DNA of 64,000 bases from UBA5614 sp034678545 (GCA_034678545.1 JAXDBS010000095.1:66190-130189); one strand, 5' to 3'; positions 18,318 to 26,785 are shown, numbered from the stretch's first letter. The notes: a model not told the origin generated them from the sequence alone. Numbers and translations are program-made.

Positions 18318-18602
18318 TCAGAGCAGCCCCAAGAGCTTGATCAGAATGATCAGAAGCAGGATAAGGTTAGCGCCCAAACTTACAAAGAGTATCTGCTGAA
18401 GGCGGTTGATCAGGTTGCGGTTGGCCTGGATCTTTTTCTCCAGGCGGAGCAGCATATTCTCTATCGTTCCCAGCTTCTCGGTAGTTTTATCCAGTTTCTT
18501 GATGTTGTTGTTGTGGGCATAGTCCCGCTTCCAGTGCTGCATCAATTCGAAGGCAATGGTAATGAAGGAAGGCAGGAAGCTCTTGAATCCTGCTTTAGCC
18601 AT
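18318..18602 (-). CDS. Small coiled-coil protein with C-terminal membrane anchor
   Basis: A 94-residue protein of unknown function. The middle (about residues 32-68) has heptad-like Leu/Ile spacing suggesting a coiled coil, and the C-terminal QILFVSLGANLILLLIILIK is a membrane segment. GGGAGAG lies four bases before the ATG, one base after the PorV-like gene's stop. It is the last gene of the dksA-lspA operon. It converges on the barrel gene with only four bases between stops. Confidence 0.75.
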   Translation of the reverse strand: MAKAGFKSFLPSFITIAFELMQHWKRDYAHNNNIKKLDKTTEKLGTIENMLLRLEKKIQANRNLINRLQQILFVSLGANLILLLIILIKLLGLL

Positions 18603-18603
18603 A

Positions 18604-19455
18604 TCACTCTCCCTTGAATCTGTAACCGATGTTCAGGTAATGGGTGGCATCCAGGACTGCATGCTGTGTAAAGGAATAATCCAGGATGATCCCGATCAGC
18701 CGGAAGCTGGCTCCGGCAGACCAGGTGGCGGGATTCTGATGCACGCCGGCCCTCAGCCAGAGCGGATCGAACAGCCTGAACTCCACTCCGCCCATGAATT
18801 CGGTATCCTGGGCAAAATCCTTTTTCATCTCGACACTGGTCACAACCTGGTCATAAGGCGTGTAGGCAATTCCCATGGAAAACTGGCGGGGCAGGCTGTG
18901 CTGGTTGTTTTCGCCCATCTTGGGCTGATTCAGATTGGTAACCGCGAAACCGAATCTGGTCCTCTGATGCAGAGTGGCAATAGCTCCAAGGTTCACGCCA
19001 AAAGCCGTGTCCTTGTCATATCCATCCATGGCAAGCTCATACAGGTTGGCAGACCAGCCCACATGGATGGAGGAATGTATGTCTTCCATCAGCTTGAACC
19101 CATGGGCCAGGACGTATTGGTTCTCTGCCATCAGGACCTCATCCTCAAAATCCACATCAAAGGACTTGATCCCGAGAGCGGCGGTTCCCCAGTTAGCGGG
19201 TAAAGGGTAAGCCAGGCTTCCTGTCTTGAGTTCGGAAAATTGCTGCCCGAAAAGCTGAGCCATGCCGACGGAAGCGCTCATGGGCACAGTGTATAAACCG
19301 GCAGGATTAAAAAACACGCCGTTGGGGTCATCGGATAAAGCCACAAAGGCGTTGCCCATGGCGCGGGCCCGGGCTGACGGCTGGTAATCATTGAAGACAG
19401 CCAGTAACAGATATACATTGGTCACAAGGATCAGCGCGATTATTATCTTTTTCAT
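18604..19455 (-). CDS. PorV/UPF0164-like outer-membrane protein
   Basis: About 283 residues with signal peptide MKKIIIALILVTNVYLLLAV. The family hallmark follows directly: SARARAMGNAFVALSDDPNG and FFNPAGL. The rest is beta-rich and ends in a barrel-like strand. Such proteins form FadL-like barrels; PorV shuttles type IX secretion substrates in Bacteroidetes, and FCB genomes carry many relatives of unknown role. AGAGGGA just before the tandem ATGs favours the start at 19455; a GTG at 19476 is an alternative. It lies between a FlgD-tailed secreted protein and the coiled-coil gene. Confidence 0.82.
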   Translation of the reverse strand: MKKIIIALILVTNVYLLLAVFNDYQPSARARAMGNAFVALSDDPNGVFFNPAGLYTVPMSASVGMAQLFGQQFSELKTGSLAYPLPANWGTAALGIKSFDVDFEDEVLMAENQYVLAHGFKLMEDIHSSIHVGWSANLYELAMDGYDKDTAFGVNLGAIATLHQRTRFGFAVTNLNQPKMGENNQHSLPRQFSMGIAYTPYDQVVTSVEMKKDFAQDTEFMGGVEFRLFDPLWLRAGVHQNPATWSAGASFRLIGIILDYSFTQHAVLDATHYLNIGYRFKGE

Positions 19456-19482
19456 CATTCCCTCTATTCTGAACACTTTAAG

Positions 19483-20946
19483 CTATTTGAGTTCTGCCGC
19501 TATGATGATCGGTTGAACTGCTGTATCGGATTTTCCGCTGGCCCGGTCAATGACTTCCAAATGGCAGTAATACAACCCGATAGGCAACAGATTCTTGTTT
19601 TTATCCCGGCCGTCCCATAGATAGGAATCAATACCGTTGGAAGTTTCCACGATCTCGTTAATGGGAGTGTGAACCAGCCGTCCCTGTGAGTCGTAGATCC
19701 TGATAATGGCCTTGCTGCTGGGGACTCCGGCCTGGACCAGGCAGCCGTATTCGATCCAGATCTCCTGATTTAACCAAGGATTGAAGATGTTTTTCTTGTT
19801 GTATTTGTCATCATTTTCGGTCCAGATGCTTAGCCATGCCAGCCGTTTCTGGATGGGGATAGTAATGCTGCCGTCATTGAGGATGGCGAAATCGACAGAA
19901 TCCGTTGCCGTGCTTAGCCAGCCGGCGGTGAGGTCAAGGTCTGACTTGCCGTAGGAGAGTGTTTTGAACAGCAGCTTGAGCAGGACACCGCTGTTGGTCT
20001 GAGAAACCAGGGCATTGTCACTCTGATAAATAATGACCACCGAATCTTCCATGGCTGTCAACTCGATATCAGGCATGGTTGAGGAGACTGTTGAAGTTAT
20101 GTCAGCATCAACAAACTCGAGGATTCGCTGGTTAAAGCTCACTGTGAAGGAATAGCGGGTGACGTTCCAGCTTTCCTCCAGCTTGGATACAATTACGTCT
20201 ACAGGCACGATTTCGCCTTTCTCAGCTTCCACTTCCATCACGTCCAGTGAAACGGTGTTGATATCGGCCAGCGGAACAAGATCCAGGTCAGACCTGGGAT
20301 TTAGCCTGTATTGGGGAGGGTTGGGAGAGGAGTAATAAACGATGCCTGTGATCTCAGACCAGACTTGGCCGGAAATAACGCCCGTCCAGGCATGCGGCTG
20401 GGTGTAAAACCCGTCGTTAATCTGGCAGGTGGCAGTGTTGCCGCTGACGGCTGCAACGTAAAATATACTGCCTGTGACCAGGGTAACCTTGACATTCGTG
20501 AGTTTGACCAACACACTTTCATACGCTTCGCCTGCATAGTTGGGATAACCTTGCAGGTCCACCGGAGAGACAGGCGCGGCAGCAGGTATAGCATTACCAC
20601 TGCTGATCAGGCTGTAAGCGGTGATGTCACCTATTTCCGTGCATCCCCCTACCTCGGTCACAGTCCCTGTTATGGATACCTTGTCACCGAGGGCGGGAGA
20701 GTGGGCTGGATCATTGACAACTATGCTTTTCCAGCTTCCGGACTCTTCAGCAATCACATACTTGCCGCCGGTAAAACCAGTTCCCGTTACTGTCCCTTCA
20801 GTGCTTACGGCAGTTCCGTTGAGAGGGGAGGGATAGGTATTCCCTGTTCCGGGAACTGTGGTGTATTGGATCTCATAAATGGTGGTGCTCCATGCCAGGG
20901 CACTCATCAGCAATAGGGCAATAAACATACTGAATGATCGCATCAT
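19483..20946 (-). CDS. Secreted multidomain protein with cohesin-like and FlgD-like domains
   Basis: 487 residues: signal peptide MMRSFSMFIALLLMSALAWS; an OB-fold/DUF5689-like domain at about 21-215 with EGTVTGTGF and LGDKVSITGTVTEV; a cohesin-like domain at about 232-350 with FTVSFNQRILEFVDADI; and a C-terminal FlgD-like Ig domain at about 395-487 containing IIRIYDSQGRLV and YLWDGRDKNKN. The tail resembles C-terminal cargo domains of FCB secreted proteins. AGGAG sits four bases upstream and overlaps the lspA stop. The PorV-like neighbour could be involved in its export. Substrate unknown. Confidence 0.82.
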   Translation of the reverse strand: MMRSFSMFIALLLMSALAWSTTIYEIQYTTVPGTGNTYPSPLNGTAVSTEGTVTGTGFTGGKYVIAEESGSWKSIVVNDPAHSPALGDKVSITGTVTEVGGCTEIGDITAYSLISSGNAIPAAAPVSPVDLQGYPNYAGEAYESVLVKLTNVKVTLVTGSIFYVAAVSGNTATCQINDGFYTQPHAWTGVISGQVWSEITGIVYYSSPNPPQYRLNPRSDLDLVPLADINTVSLDVMEVEAEKGEIVPVDVIVSKLEESWNVTRYSFTVSFNQRILEFVDADITSTVSSTMPDIELTAMEDSVVIIYQSDNALVSQTNSGVLLKLLFKTLSYGKSDLDLTAGWLSTATDSVDFAILNDGSITIPIQKRLAWLSIWTENDDKYNKKNIFNPWLNQEIWIEYGCLVQAGVPSSKAIIRIYDSQGRLVHTPINEIVETSNGIDSYLWDGRDKNKNLLPIGLYYCHLEVIDRASGKSDTAVQPIIIAAELK

Positions 20947-20953
20947 TTTACTC

Positions 20954-21514
20954 CTAGATTGACTTGTCTGGATTTGGGGTTTGCTTTGCTTGCATCAGCT
21001 CATTCGGATTTCGTTTGATTATCATGTCCAGGATCAGCAGCCCCATGGCAATTACGATAGAACTGTCGGCAATATTGAAAACGGGCCAGCGTTCCATAAT
21101 AAGATTGGGAAAATTTACATCAATGAAATCAGTAACGTAGCCAAACAGGACCCTGTCGATCAGGTTGCCAATGGCGCCACCGATAATCATGCTGAGACTG
21201 ATTAACTGCAGCTTGTTGTTTGAACGCAGAATCAGGTATACAACAAAACCGATGGCCAGAATCGTCATGCCTATGAAGAAAAACCGATTGACAAGGGGAG
21301 ATCCCAAGCTTAGACTGAATGCGGCTCCATCATTTCGGACACGTGTCAGCCACAGGAAATCGCCCCAGATTCTATGGGGAATGTACAGAGGCAACTTGGC
21401 TTTGGCCAGGATTTTCAGGAATTGGTCAATCAGGATGATGACTGCCGATATCCACAGATACCTGAACTGCCTTGCAGCATTTGTGTCTTTGGGCTGTAAC
21501 CAGGAAGGCGACAT
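20954..21514 (-). CDS. lspA: Lipoprotein signal peptidase (signal peptidase II)
   Basis: An inner-membrane aspartyl protease that cleaves prolipoproteins after lipid attachment. 186 residues with four membrane segments. The motifs VRNDGAAFS and GGAIGNLIDR with the later FNIADSSIV supply the catalytic Asp pair. The start at 21514 uses TAATG, the stop of the dksA-like gene overlapping the ATG by one base, so translation is coupled. A longer frame would run into the upstream gene. The same dksA-lspA order is common in bacteria. Confidence 0.95.
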   Translation of the reverse strand: MSPSWLQPKDTNAARQFRYLWISAVIILIDQFLKILAKAKLPLYIPHRIWGDFLWLTRVRNDGAAFSLSLGSPLVNRFFFIGMTILAIGFVVYLILRSNNKLQLISLSMIIGGAIGNLIDRVLFGYVTDFIDVNFPNLIMERWPVFNIADSSIVIAMGLLILDMIIKRNPNELMQAKQTPNPDKSI

Positions 21515-21912
21515 TATCTGCGATGCCTCTTTTTGTCTTCTTCCTTGGACTTGCAATCCATGCAATATTTGGCGTAGGGAATGACTTCCAGGCGCGCTTC
21601 CGGGATCAGGTCACCGCAGATCTCGCAGATGCCGAACGTGCCTTCCGAGATCTTTTTCAGGGCATCATTCAGATGCCTGATCTTCTCCCTTTCCTGTTCC
21701 ATGAGCATCACATTTTGTTCCATGAGATTCGTATCGCTGCCCTGGTCGGCCTGATGAAAAGCATAGGAGGACAGATCTCCGGAGCTTTCCTTGGCTCCGA
21801 TGCTCTGGTCCTGCGTAGCCCGGTCGATATAGGCCCGGCTTTCTTCAAGTTCGGTTTTTATCATTTCTTCAAAGTGTTTCAGTTTTGCGGCTGATAATTT
21901 TTTTGCTGCCAT
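21514..21912 (-). CDS. DksA/TraR-family zinc-finger protein
   Basis: A 132-residue protein with an N-terminal coiled coil (KLKHFEEMIKTELEESRAY) and the C-terminal zinc finger CEICGDLIPEARLEVIP followed by YCMDC. DksA binds the secondary channel of RNA polymerase and acts with ppGpp. The tip region is Asp/Ser-rich (ESSGDLSSYAFHQADQG) as in the TraR/YteA-type members, so the exact role is uncertain. AGGAGAATGAC precedes the ATG. First gene of an operon with its own promoter at 21955-21982. Confidence 0.9.
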   Translation of the reverse strand: MAAKKLSAAKLKHFEEMIKTELEESRAYIDRATQDQSIGAKESSGDLSSYAFHQADQGSDTNLMEQNVMLMEQEREKIRHLNDALKKISEGTFGICEICGDLIPEARLEVIPYAKYCMDCKSKEEDKKRHRR

Positions 21913-21954
21913 GTCATTCTCCTGTTACCAATCTCACTCTCACGATAACTGCGA

Positions 21955-21982
21955 ATTATACTTTATTTCTTTTTTTGTCTAA
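21955..21982 (-). promoter_or_regulatory. Sigma-70-like promoter of the dksA-lspA operon
   Basis: Read on the - strand: TTAGAC at 21982-21977 and a perfect TATAAT at 21960-21955, with a 16-base A-rich spacer. Initiation would lie some 35 bases before the dksA-like ATG. Confidence 0.7.
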
Positions 21983-21992
21983 TCTGTCAATC

Positions 21993-22011
21993 TAAAAAGC
22001 AAGCCTTGCTT
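21993..22011 (-). terminator. Short terminator after the phosphorylase gene
   Basis: On the - strand, AAGCAAG and CTTGCTT form a tight hairpin directly after the phosphorylase stop and run into TTTTT. Effective stem is about six pairs with a three-base loop. It separates the 22-25 kb operon from the dksA-lspA promoter. Confidence 0.65.
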
Positions 22012-22013
22012 CC

Positions 22014-22817
22014 TCAGGCTTTCAGCAAGGCGGTCACAAGTGTTTTTAACTGAGACGAAGCTTTGTCGGCATTCGCTCTGATTTCTTCTTGGGAATGGGC
22101 CAGACTGTGGAACAAATTACTGTAATTGGTGACAACGGATACACCAAGAACTTCCAGTCCTGCGTGCCGGGCTGCAATCACTTCGGGTACTGTTGACATG
22201 CCGACCAGGTCAGCTCCCCATTGGGCAAACATGGCGCATTCTGCTTTGTTCTCCAGGCTGGGGCCGCTGACAGCAAGGTAAATTCCTTTTTTAACGTTGA
22301 TGCGCTGCTCCTCCGCAAGCAGCTCAATTTTTGCTTGCATCGTGGTGGAATAAGGCAGGTTCATGGAGGGGAATCTTTCGCCTAAAGCCGGATCGTTGCT
22401 GCCGATCAGGGGATTGGTTCCCATGAAGTTGATGTGGTCTGTGATCAGGACTATGTCACCCGGCGCTAATTCTTCTCTCAGGCTGCCTGACGCGTTGGTG
22501 ACTATCAGGCTTTTCACTCCCAAAAGCGCCATGACCCTTACCGGGAACACAACCTGGTGCATGGAATAGCCTTCGTAATAATGGAACCGGCCCTGCAGGC
22601 AGATAACCGGTTGTTTTGATAAAAAACCAAACAGCAGATTCCCAGCATGTGAAGGTGCGGTGCTTCTGACAAATCCCGGGATCTCTTCATATGGAAATGT
22701 CAGCTTGTTTTCCAGTATGTCTGCCAGTGAACCCAATCCTGTGCCCAGGATGATACCAACGCTGGGAGACTGGGGCAATCTCTCCTTAAGCCACTGTGCA
22801 GTTGTTTGATAGTCCAT
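22014..22817 (-). CDS. punA: Purine-nucleoside phosphorylase (trimeric PunA type)
   Basis: Cleaves purine (deoxy)ribonucleosides with phosphate to base and sugar-1-phosphate. The 267-residue protein shows GIILGTGLG near residue 20, the family motif GRFHYYEGY, VTNASGSL, and VGMSTVPEVIAARH with the base-binding region. These assign it to the PNP/MTAP family rather than hexameric DeoD. Its ATG overlaps the DivIVA-gene stop as TAATG. It is the last gene of the operon, before a terminator. Confidence 0.93.
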   Translation of the reverse strand: MDYQTTAQWLKERLPQSPSVGIILGTGLGSLADILENKLTFPYEEIPGFVRSTAPSHAGNLLFGFLSKQPVICLQGRFHYYEGYSMHQVVFPVRVMALLGVKSLIVTNASGSLREELAPGDIVLITDHINFMGTNPLIGSNDPALGERFPSMNLPYSTTMQAKIELLAEEQRINVKKGIYLAVSGPSLENKAECAMFAQWGADLVGMSTVPEVIAARHAGLEVLGVSVVTNYSNLFHSLAHSQEEIRANADKASSQLKTLVTALLKA

Positions 22818-23398
22818 TACCTGGCTGTCTCGCTTTCCTGCTGCTTCTTGGCGGGGGGAGCCATATCTTCCTTGATCTGATGGAATTCCCTGTCGATCAG
22901 TTGTTCCGATTCCCTGACCAGCAGCGGATCCTTGCCGATCCTTTCCATGAAGGTTTGCAGCTCGGACTTAAACTGCATCAGGAACTGCCTTTTCTGTTCC
23001 TTGACTTGAAGATACTGATGTTCCAAGACGCTCAGGTATTGCTTGGCTTCCTGGATGGCGCGTTTGGCTTTGATCTCGGCTTCCTTGATGATATTTTCCG
23101 CTTCCTTTTTGGCGTTGGCAATGATGTCGGCCTTGGTCTTCTCGGCAAATACGAGGGTGCGGCTGATCAGTTCCTCCCTCCGTTTCAGGTCGTCCACCGC
23201 TTGCGAGGCGTGGGCGGCCTCCTGTCTTACTTCCTGCCGCAGCTGCTGCTGGCGGTGTGCCTCGCGTTCCTGGGTTTTGTTGAGATCCTCGATCTCACGG
23301 GCCAGCGTTTCGAGGTAAGCTCTGACTTCCTTCTTTTTGTATCCGCCCAGAGCCCCGGAGAATTCCTGGTGTCTGATATCAATGGGATTCAATGGCAT
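22817..23398 (-). CDS. DivIVA-domain coiled-coil protein
   Basis: 193 residues. The N-terminus MPLNPIDIRHQEFSGALGGY is the DivIVA lipid-binding motif, followed by YKKKEVRAYLETLAREIEDL and a long, strongly charged coiled coil (about residues 30-170). DivIVA-like proteins bind curved membrane at poles or septa and recruit partners. In Gram-negatives their role is less defined. GGAGGA lies five bases before the ATG at 23398, so an upstream TTG is not needed. It sits between yggT and the phosphorylase gene; yggT next to divIVA is a frequent pairing. Confidence 0.88.
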   Translation of the reverse strand: MPLNPIDIRHQEFSGALGGYKKKEVRAYLETLAREIEDLNKTQEREAHRQQQLRQEVRQEAAHASQAVDDLKRREELISRTLVFAEKTKADIIANAKKEAENIIKEAEIKAKRAIQEAKQYLSVLEHQYLQVKEQKRQFLMQFKSELQTFMERIGKDPLLVRESEQLIDREFHQIKEDMAPPAKKQQESETAR

Positions 23399-23416
23399 GT
23401 GTCCTCCAAGCAATTA

Positions 23417-23677
23417 TCAGATGGGACTCAATAGCCCCAATAGTAGTTTTTTCAACACAAGGTCTATCAGTAGGATTGCTATCACAGGCGATATGTCTAT
23501 ACCCTGCAGCGGAATTATCCTTCGGATCGGGCCGAGCACAGGTTCGGTGACTGAGATCAAAAACCTGTAAAACTGGTTGCGCCGGTTGGGACTGAACCAC
23601 GACATGATGGCCCGGACCAGAATTATGATGGTGTAGATGTCCAGGAGTCTTACGGTAAGCATTACAAGTCCGTTCAT
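23417..23677 (-). CDS. YggT-family membrane protein
   Basis: An 86-residue protein with two hydrophobic segments, about residues 6-25 and 64-82. Between them lies the family core, with RAIMSWFSP and TEPVLGPIRRIIP. YggT proteins are inner-membrane proteins linked to cell division neighbourhoods and osmotic stress, without a settled mechanism. The ATG at 23677 lies 17 bases after the thymidine kinase stop. Confidence 0.9.
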   Translation of the reverse strand: MNGLVMLTVRLLDIYTIIILVRAIMSWFSPNRRNQFYRFLISVTEPVLGPIRRIIPLQGIDISPVIAILLIDLVLKKLLLGLLSPI

Positions 23678-23693
23678 GTGATGTGCCGGCCTA

Positions 23694-24254
23694 TCAGTCG
23701 AGGATTTCGTGGCAGTTGCGGCAGCGGGCCTCGTAGGCTTCAGTGGAACCTACCAGGATCTGTTCCCCGCTGTGAACTGTCCTTTGGGTGCGGTTGGCAG
23801 GATTGCCGCATTTAAGGCAAATGGCCAGATTTTTGGTAACGTATTCCGCTATTGCCATCAGTTGCGGCATACAGCCGAATGGCTTTCCCCTGTAGTCCTG
23901 ATCGAGGCCTGCGACTATTACCCTTATCCCGCGGTCTGCAAGTGCATTGCAGACATCGATCAGGGATGCTTCAAAGAATTGAGCCTCATCTATGGCCACG
24001 ACTTGGGTATCTTTTGTAATACGCTCCAAAATCTCCCCCGCCTGTCTGATCGGGATCGAGGGAGCCTGCAGTTGGGAATGTGAAACAATGTTGTTGTCAT
24101 CGTAGCGGTTGTCTATCGCCGGTTTGAAGACCAGGATCTTCTGCCTGGCATATTCAGCCCGGTGGATTCTGCGGATAAGCTCTTCCGTCTTGCCGCTGAA
24201 CATGCTGCCGCAAATCACTTCGATCCAACCAGTCGGTTGTATGTTAATGTTCAC
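23694..24254 (-). CDS. tdk: Thymidine kinase (type II)
   Basis: Phosphorylates thymidine with ATP for dTTP salvage. 186 residues with the GTG start at 24254, preceded by AGGGGAAGG. The P-loop GSMFSGKT is at residues 16-23. DEAQFF supplies the Mg/ATP site, and the zinc-binding lasso domain has Cys pairs CLKC and CRNC. The first 11 bases overlap the methyltransferase gene. A much longer in-frame extension lies inside that gene and is unlikely. Confidence 0.95.
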   Translation of the reverse strand: MNINIQPTGWIEVICGSMFSGKTEELIRRIHRAEYARQKILVFKPAIDNRYDDNNIVSHSQLQAPSIPIRQAGEILERITKDTQVVAIDEAQFFEASLIDVCNALADRGIRVIVAGLDQDYRGKPFGCMPQLMAIAEYVTKNLAICLKCGNPANRTQRTVHSGEQILVGSTEAYEARCRNCHEILD

Positions 24255-25086
24255 TTGCCTTCCCCTGTAACTGTCGCTTTCTTGTCCTGACCAAACTTCC
24301 GGCCCGGCCTTTTTCGTCAACACAAAACCTCCCGGCCATTTCATACAGAGCTATGCCGGTTGCGGTTGCCGCGTTCAGAGATTCCATCCGGTCTGATATC
24401 GGGATGCGCACTTCCGCATCCAGCAGAGCCCTGATTTCAGGACTGATGCCTCTGCTTTCGGAACCCATGACTATGATCAGTTGTTTACTTTTATCAATTC
24501 TAAAGTCTCTCAAGCTTGAACTGCCGTTGGAGGATAGGCCTGCCTTCAAGGCGTCCTGCCGTTGCAGCCATTCCGGCCCGGCTGTCAGTGACGGCACCCA
24601 GAAGACGCTGCCCAGCGAGGCCCTTATCACTTTGGGTGAGAAGACCTCGCAGCAGTCTTGGGATAATACTACCCCATCCAGGCCAAAGGCTGCGGCACTA
24701 CGGAAGATCGTTCCCAGGTTGCCGGGATCCCTTATCCCGTCAAGGTATAAAGCCATTCGGTAGTCCTCAAAGCCAGTGGACGGGATGGCATAAATTCCTA
24801 ACATGGGCTGCGGCGTTTCCGTATCTGCCAGCGTTTCCAGCTCATGCGGCCTGGCCAGCAGGATTTTGCACCTCAGGTTAGGTATGGAAAGCGCCTTGGC
24901 TATGTCGCCGGCGATGATTTCCTCCGGGAAAATACCGTTGGCGGCCAGTTGTTCTATCAGGTTGAATCCTTCTGCCAGGGTCTGATTTGATTCCAGGCGG
25001 TATTTCTTCTGTTTCAGTTTTTTCAGTTCGTGCAGGTGGTTCTTGCTCAGTTCTCCCATCCCGGCTCGCGCAGGGGTGTCAGTCAT
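24244..25086 (-). CDS. TrmH/SpoU-family RNA 2'-O-methyltransferase (RlmB-like)
   Basis: A 280-residue SPOUT methyltransferase. The N-terminal substrate-binding domain (LAEGFNLIEQLAANG) is followed by the knotted domain with DGIRDPGNLGTIFRSAAAFG (motif 1), IIVMGSESRGIS (motif 2) and IPISDRMESLNAATATGIAL (motif 3). It methylates a ribose in rRNA or tRNA; the exact site cannot be read from sequence. The ATG at 25086 overlaps the upstream gene by eight bases, which supports coupled translation. Confidence 0.92.
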   Translation of the reverse strand: MTDTPARAGMGELSKNHLHELKKLKQKKYRLESNQTLAEGFNLIEQLAANGIFPEEIIAGDIAKALSIPNLRCKILLARPHELETLADTETPQPMLGIYAIPSTGFEDYRMALYLDGIRDPGNLGTIFRSAAAFGLDGVVLSQDCCEVFSPKVIRASLGSVFWVPSLTAGPEWLQRQDALKAGLSSNGSSSLRDFRIDKSKQLIIVMGSESRGISPEIRALLDAEVRIPISDRMESLNAATATGIALYEMAGRFCVDEKGRAGSLVRTRKRQLQGKASEH

Positions 25087-25372
25087 TGGCCAGCTCGATT
25101 CTCAGTTGCAGGATGTCATTCAGGTAGCGGGGATCCAGGCCCGGCTGGACCGCGATCAACATCATCGCGGGCATTTCGCCTTCGAAGATGATACTGTTGT
25201 GGCTGTATACGCAGGTCTTTTTATTCAGGAACCGCTCGTCCGGATACAGGAAAATGTTGCCGGTTTCGTCCTTCTTCAGCGTGAAGCTGGACGCGAAGAA
25301 AATGTCATCCAGCTCATACTGCTGCAGAAGCTCGAAATAAAAAGCGTCATCCCGGTTGTCTTGCTCGTTCAT
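25079..25372 (-). CDS. Small protein, unknown function (97 residues)
   Basis: An acidic soluble protein starting MNEQDNRDDAFYFELLQQYE and ending LNDILQLRIELAND. I recognise no domain. The ATG at 25372 follows CGAGGGAAA. A longer frame to 25411 begins with a non-canonical codon and lacks a ribosome site. First gene of the operon that runs through the methyltransferase, tdk, yggT, divIVA and punA. The upstream region holds DnaA-box sequences. Confidence 0.7.
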   Translation of the reverse strand: MNEQDNRDDAFYFELLQQYELDDIFFASSFTLKKDETGNIFLYPDERFLNKKTCVYSHNSIIFEGEMPAMMLIAVQPGLDPRYLNDILQLRIELAND

Positions 25373-25420
25373 TTTTGGTTTTTCCCTCGTTGCTGCATGG
25401 TTCCAAAACACGGCACCCGT

Positions 25421-25633
25421 TTATCCTGTCAAGCGGAGATCAGGTTGCCGTTTTGACTTCGAATTCTTCCTCTTTCGCATAGCTTTGCCAATATGTCAGA
25501 TAAGCAGTTATCCACAAATCCGGTGGATATCGCCTTTTTTGCATCATACTGATATGCTTTGAGTTACATCCAACTCCAACCGGCCCGTCCAAGTTATCCA
25601 CAAGTTATCCACCCACCGCCGCGGAACGGATAA
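25421..25633. promoter_or_regulatory. Cluster of DnaA-box-like sequences
   Basis: TTATCCACA occurs exactly at 25508-25516 and 25594-25602, and TTATCCACC at 25605-25613, all in the same orientation, the last two 11 bases apart. Weaker sites are TTATCCTGT at 25421-25429 and TTATCCGTT on the - strand at 25633-25625. The 333-base interval 25373-25705 has no gene; apart from these boxes it holds only the buk terminator. DnaA could regulate the operon to the left or load here at a replication origin. Confidence 0.5.
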
Positions 25634-25646
25634 CTGGCTGTAAGGC

Positions 25647-25675
25647 AAAAGAAAAAGGGACAATTACTATCCCTT
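25647..25675 (-). terminator. Terminator after the butyrate kinase gene
   Basis: On the - strand, AAGGGA (25675-25670) pairs with TCCCTT (25660-25655) around a nine-base loop and runs into TTTTTCTTTT. It lies 31 bases past the kinase stop. Confidence 0.75.
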
Positions 25676-25705
25676 CTTCCCGACTCGATAGCTCTGGTGT
25701 AATAT

Positions 25706-26785
25706 TTAATAAGGATAATCCTGCGCGGGCTCGAGGCCTTTGAGCACGCGGACGGCGCCCTGGCTGAGCGCTTCCATTTCCTTTTCTCCCGGATAGACGT
25801 GAAAGGACGCGATGAATCCGCAGCTCCGTTTGATCTCTTCCACGATCATGGGGTCATAGACCAGTCCGCCGGAGAGGAATATGGCGTCCACCTTGCCGCA
25901 GAGCACGGCGGCGCAGGCCCCGATCTCCTTGGAGATCTGGTAGCACATGGCATCCAGGATCAGTTTTGCTTGCCGGTCTCCCGCTTTGATTCTGTTCTCC
26001 ACTTCGATGCCGTTGTCTGTTCCCAGGTAGGCCATCCAGCCGCCGGTCTTGGTCAGGCGCGTGACCAGTTCCTTGTGAGAATATTTTCCGGAGAAGGCGA
26101 GCTCCAGCAGGTCTCCGATTGGGAGTGCCCCGCACCTTTGGGGCGAGAAGGGGCCCATGCCGAGCAGGGCGTTGTTCACGTCCACGATCCTGCCTTCCTT
26201 GATGGCCGCCACGGAGATGCCGCCGCCCATATGGACGCCGATCATGTTCATGGTGTGGAAGTCCTTGCCCTGTTCGCTGGCCAGCAGCCTGGCGATGTAT
26301 CTGATGTTGAGGGCGTGCAGCAGGGACTTGCGTTCGATCTCCGGAATGCCGGAAACGCGGGCGATGTCGTCAAATTCGTCCACCACCACCGGGTCCACGA
26401 TGTAAGCGGGAATGTTGAGTTCGCGCCCTATGGGTTCGGCAATGAAAGCGCCCAGGTTGGAGGCGTGGATCCTGCCCCAGAGGGACGGGTCTTTTAGGTC
26501 CCGCAGCATGTTGGGGCTGATCTTCATGGTGCCTCCGCCGACCGGCCTGACCAGGCCTCCGCGGCCTACGACAGCGTGCAGGCTTTCCGGGGCTACATTG
26601 TTTTCCCGCATGGCCTCCATCACCAGTTCCTTGCGGTATTCATACTGCTCCAGGATGCCGCCGTACCTATCCAGTTCGGCCGGGTCGTGGCGCAGGGTTT
26701 TTTCAAATACGGGGGACTCGTCGTCGTAGACTGCGATTTTGGTTGAAGTGGAACCGGGATTGATGGCTAGAACTCGATACGTCAT
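25706..26785 (-). CDS. buk: Butyrate kinase (acetokinase family)
   Basis: Interconverts butyryl phosphate + ADP and butyrate + ATP, or branched-chain analogues. The 359-residue protein starts MTYRVLAINPGSTSTKIAVY, with the acetokinase-family phosphate motif. GVHMGGGISVAA and FLSGGLVYDP follow. The length and the motif pattern fit Buk rather than acetate kinase (about 400 residues). The ATG at 26785 follows AGAGGAAGGA. No phosphotransbutyrylase gene is adjacent, so partner and direction are open; a role in energy conservation from amino-acid or butyrate metabolism is inference. Confidence 0.9.
   Translation of the reverse strand: MTYRVLAINPGSTSTKIAVYDDESPVFEKTLRHDPAELDRYGGILEQYEYRKELVMEAMRENNVAPESLHAVVGRGGLVRPVGGGTMKISPNMLRDLKDPSLWGRIHASNLGAFIAEPIGRELNIPAYIVDPVVVDEFDDIARVSGIPEIERKSLLHALNIRYIARLLASEQGKDFHTMNMIGVHMGGGISVAAIKEGRIVDVNNALLGMGPFSPQRCGALPIGDLLELAFSGKYSHKELVTRLTKTGGWMAYLGTDNGIEVENRIKAGDRQAKLILDAMCYQISKEIGACAAVLCGKVDAIFLSGGLVYDPMIVEEIKRSCGFIASFHVYPGEKEMEALSQGAVRVLKGLEPAQDYPY

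Noticed and set aside
25799..26497. A 232-codon + strand frame over the butyrate kinase gene
   Set aside because: Antisense shadow; the kinase motifs on the - strand are clear.
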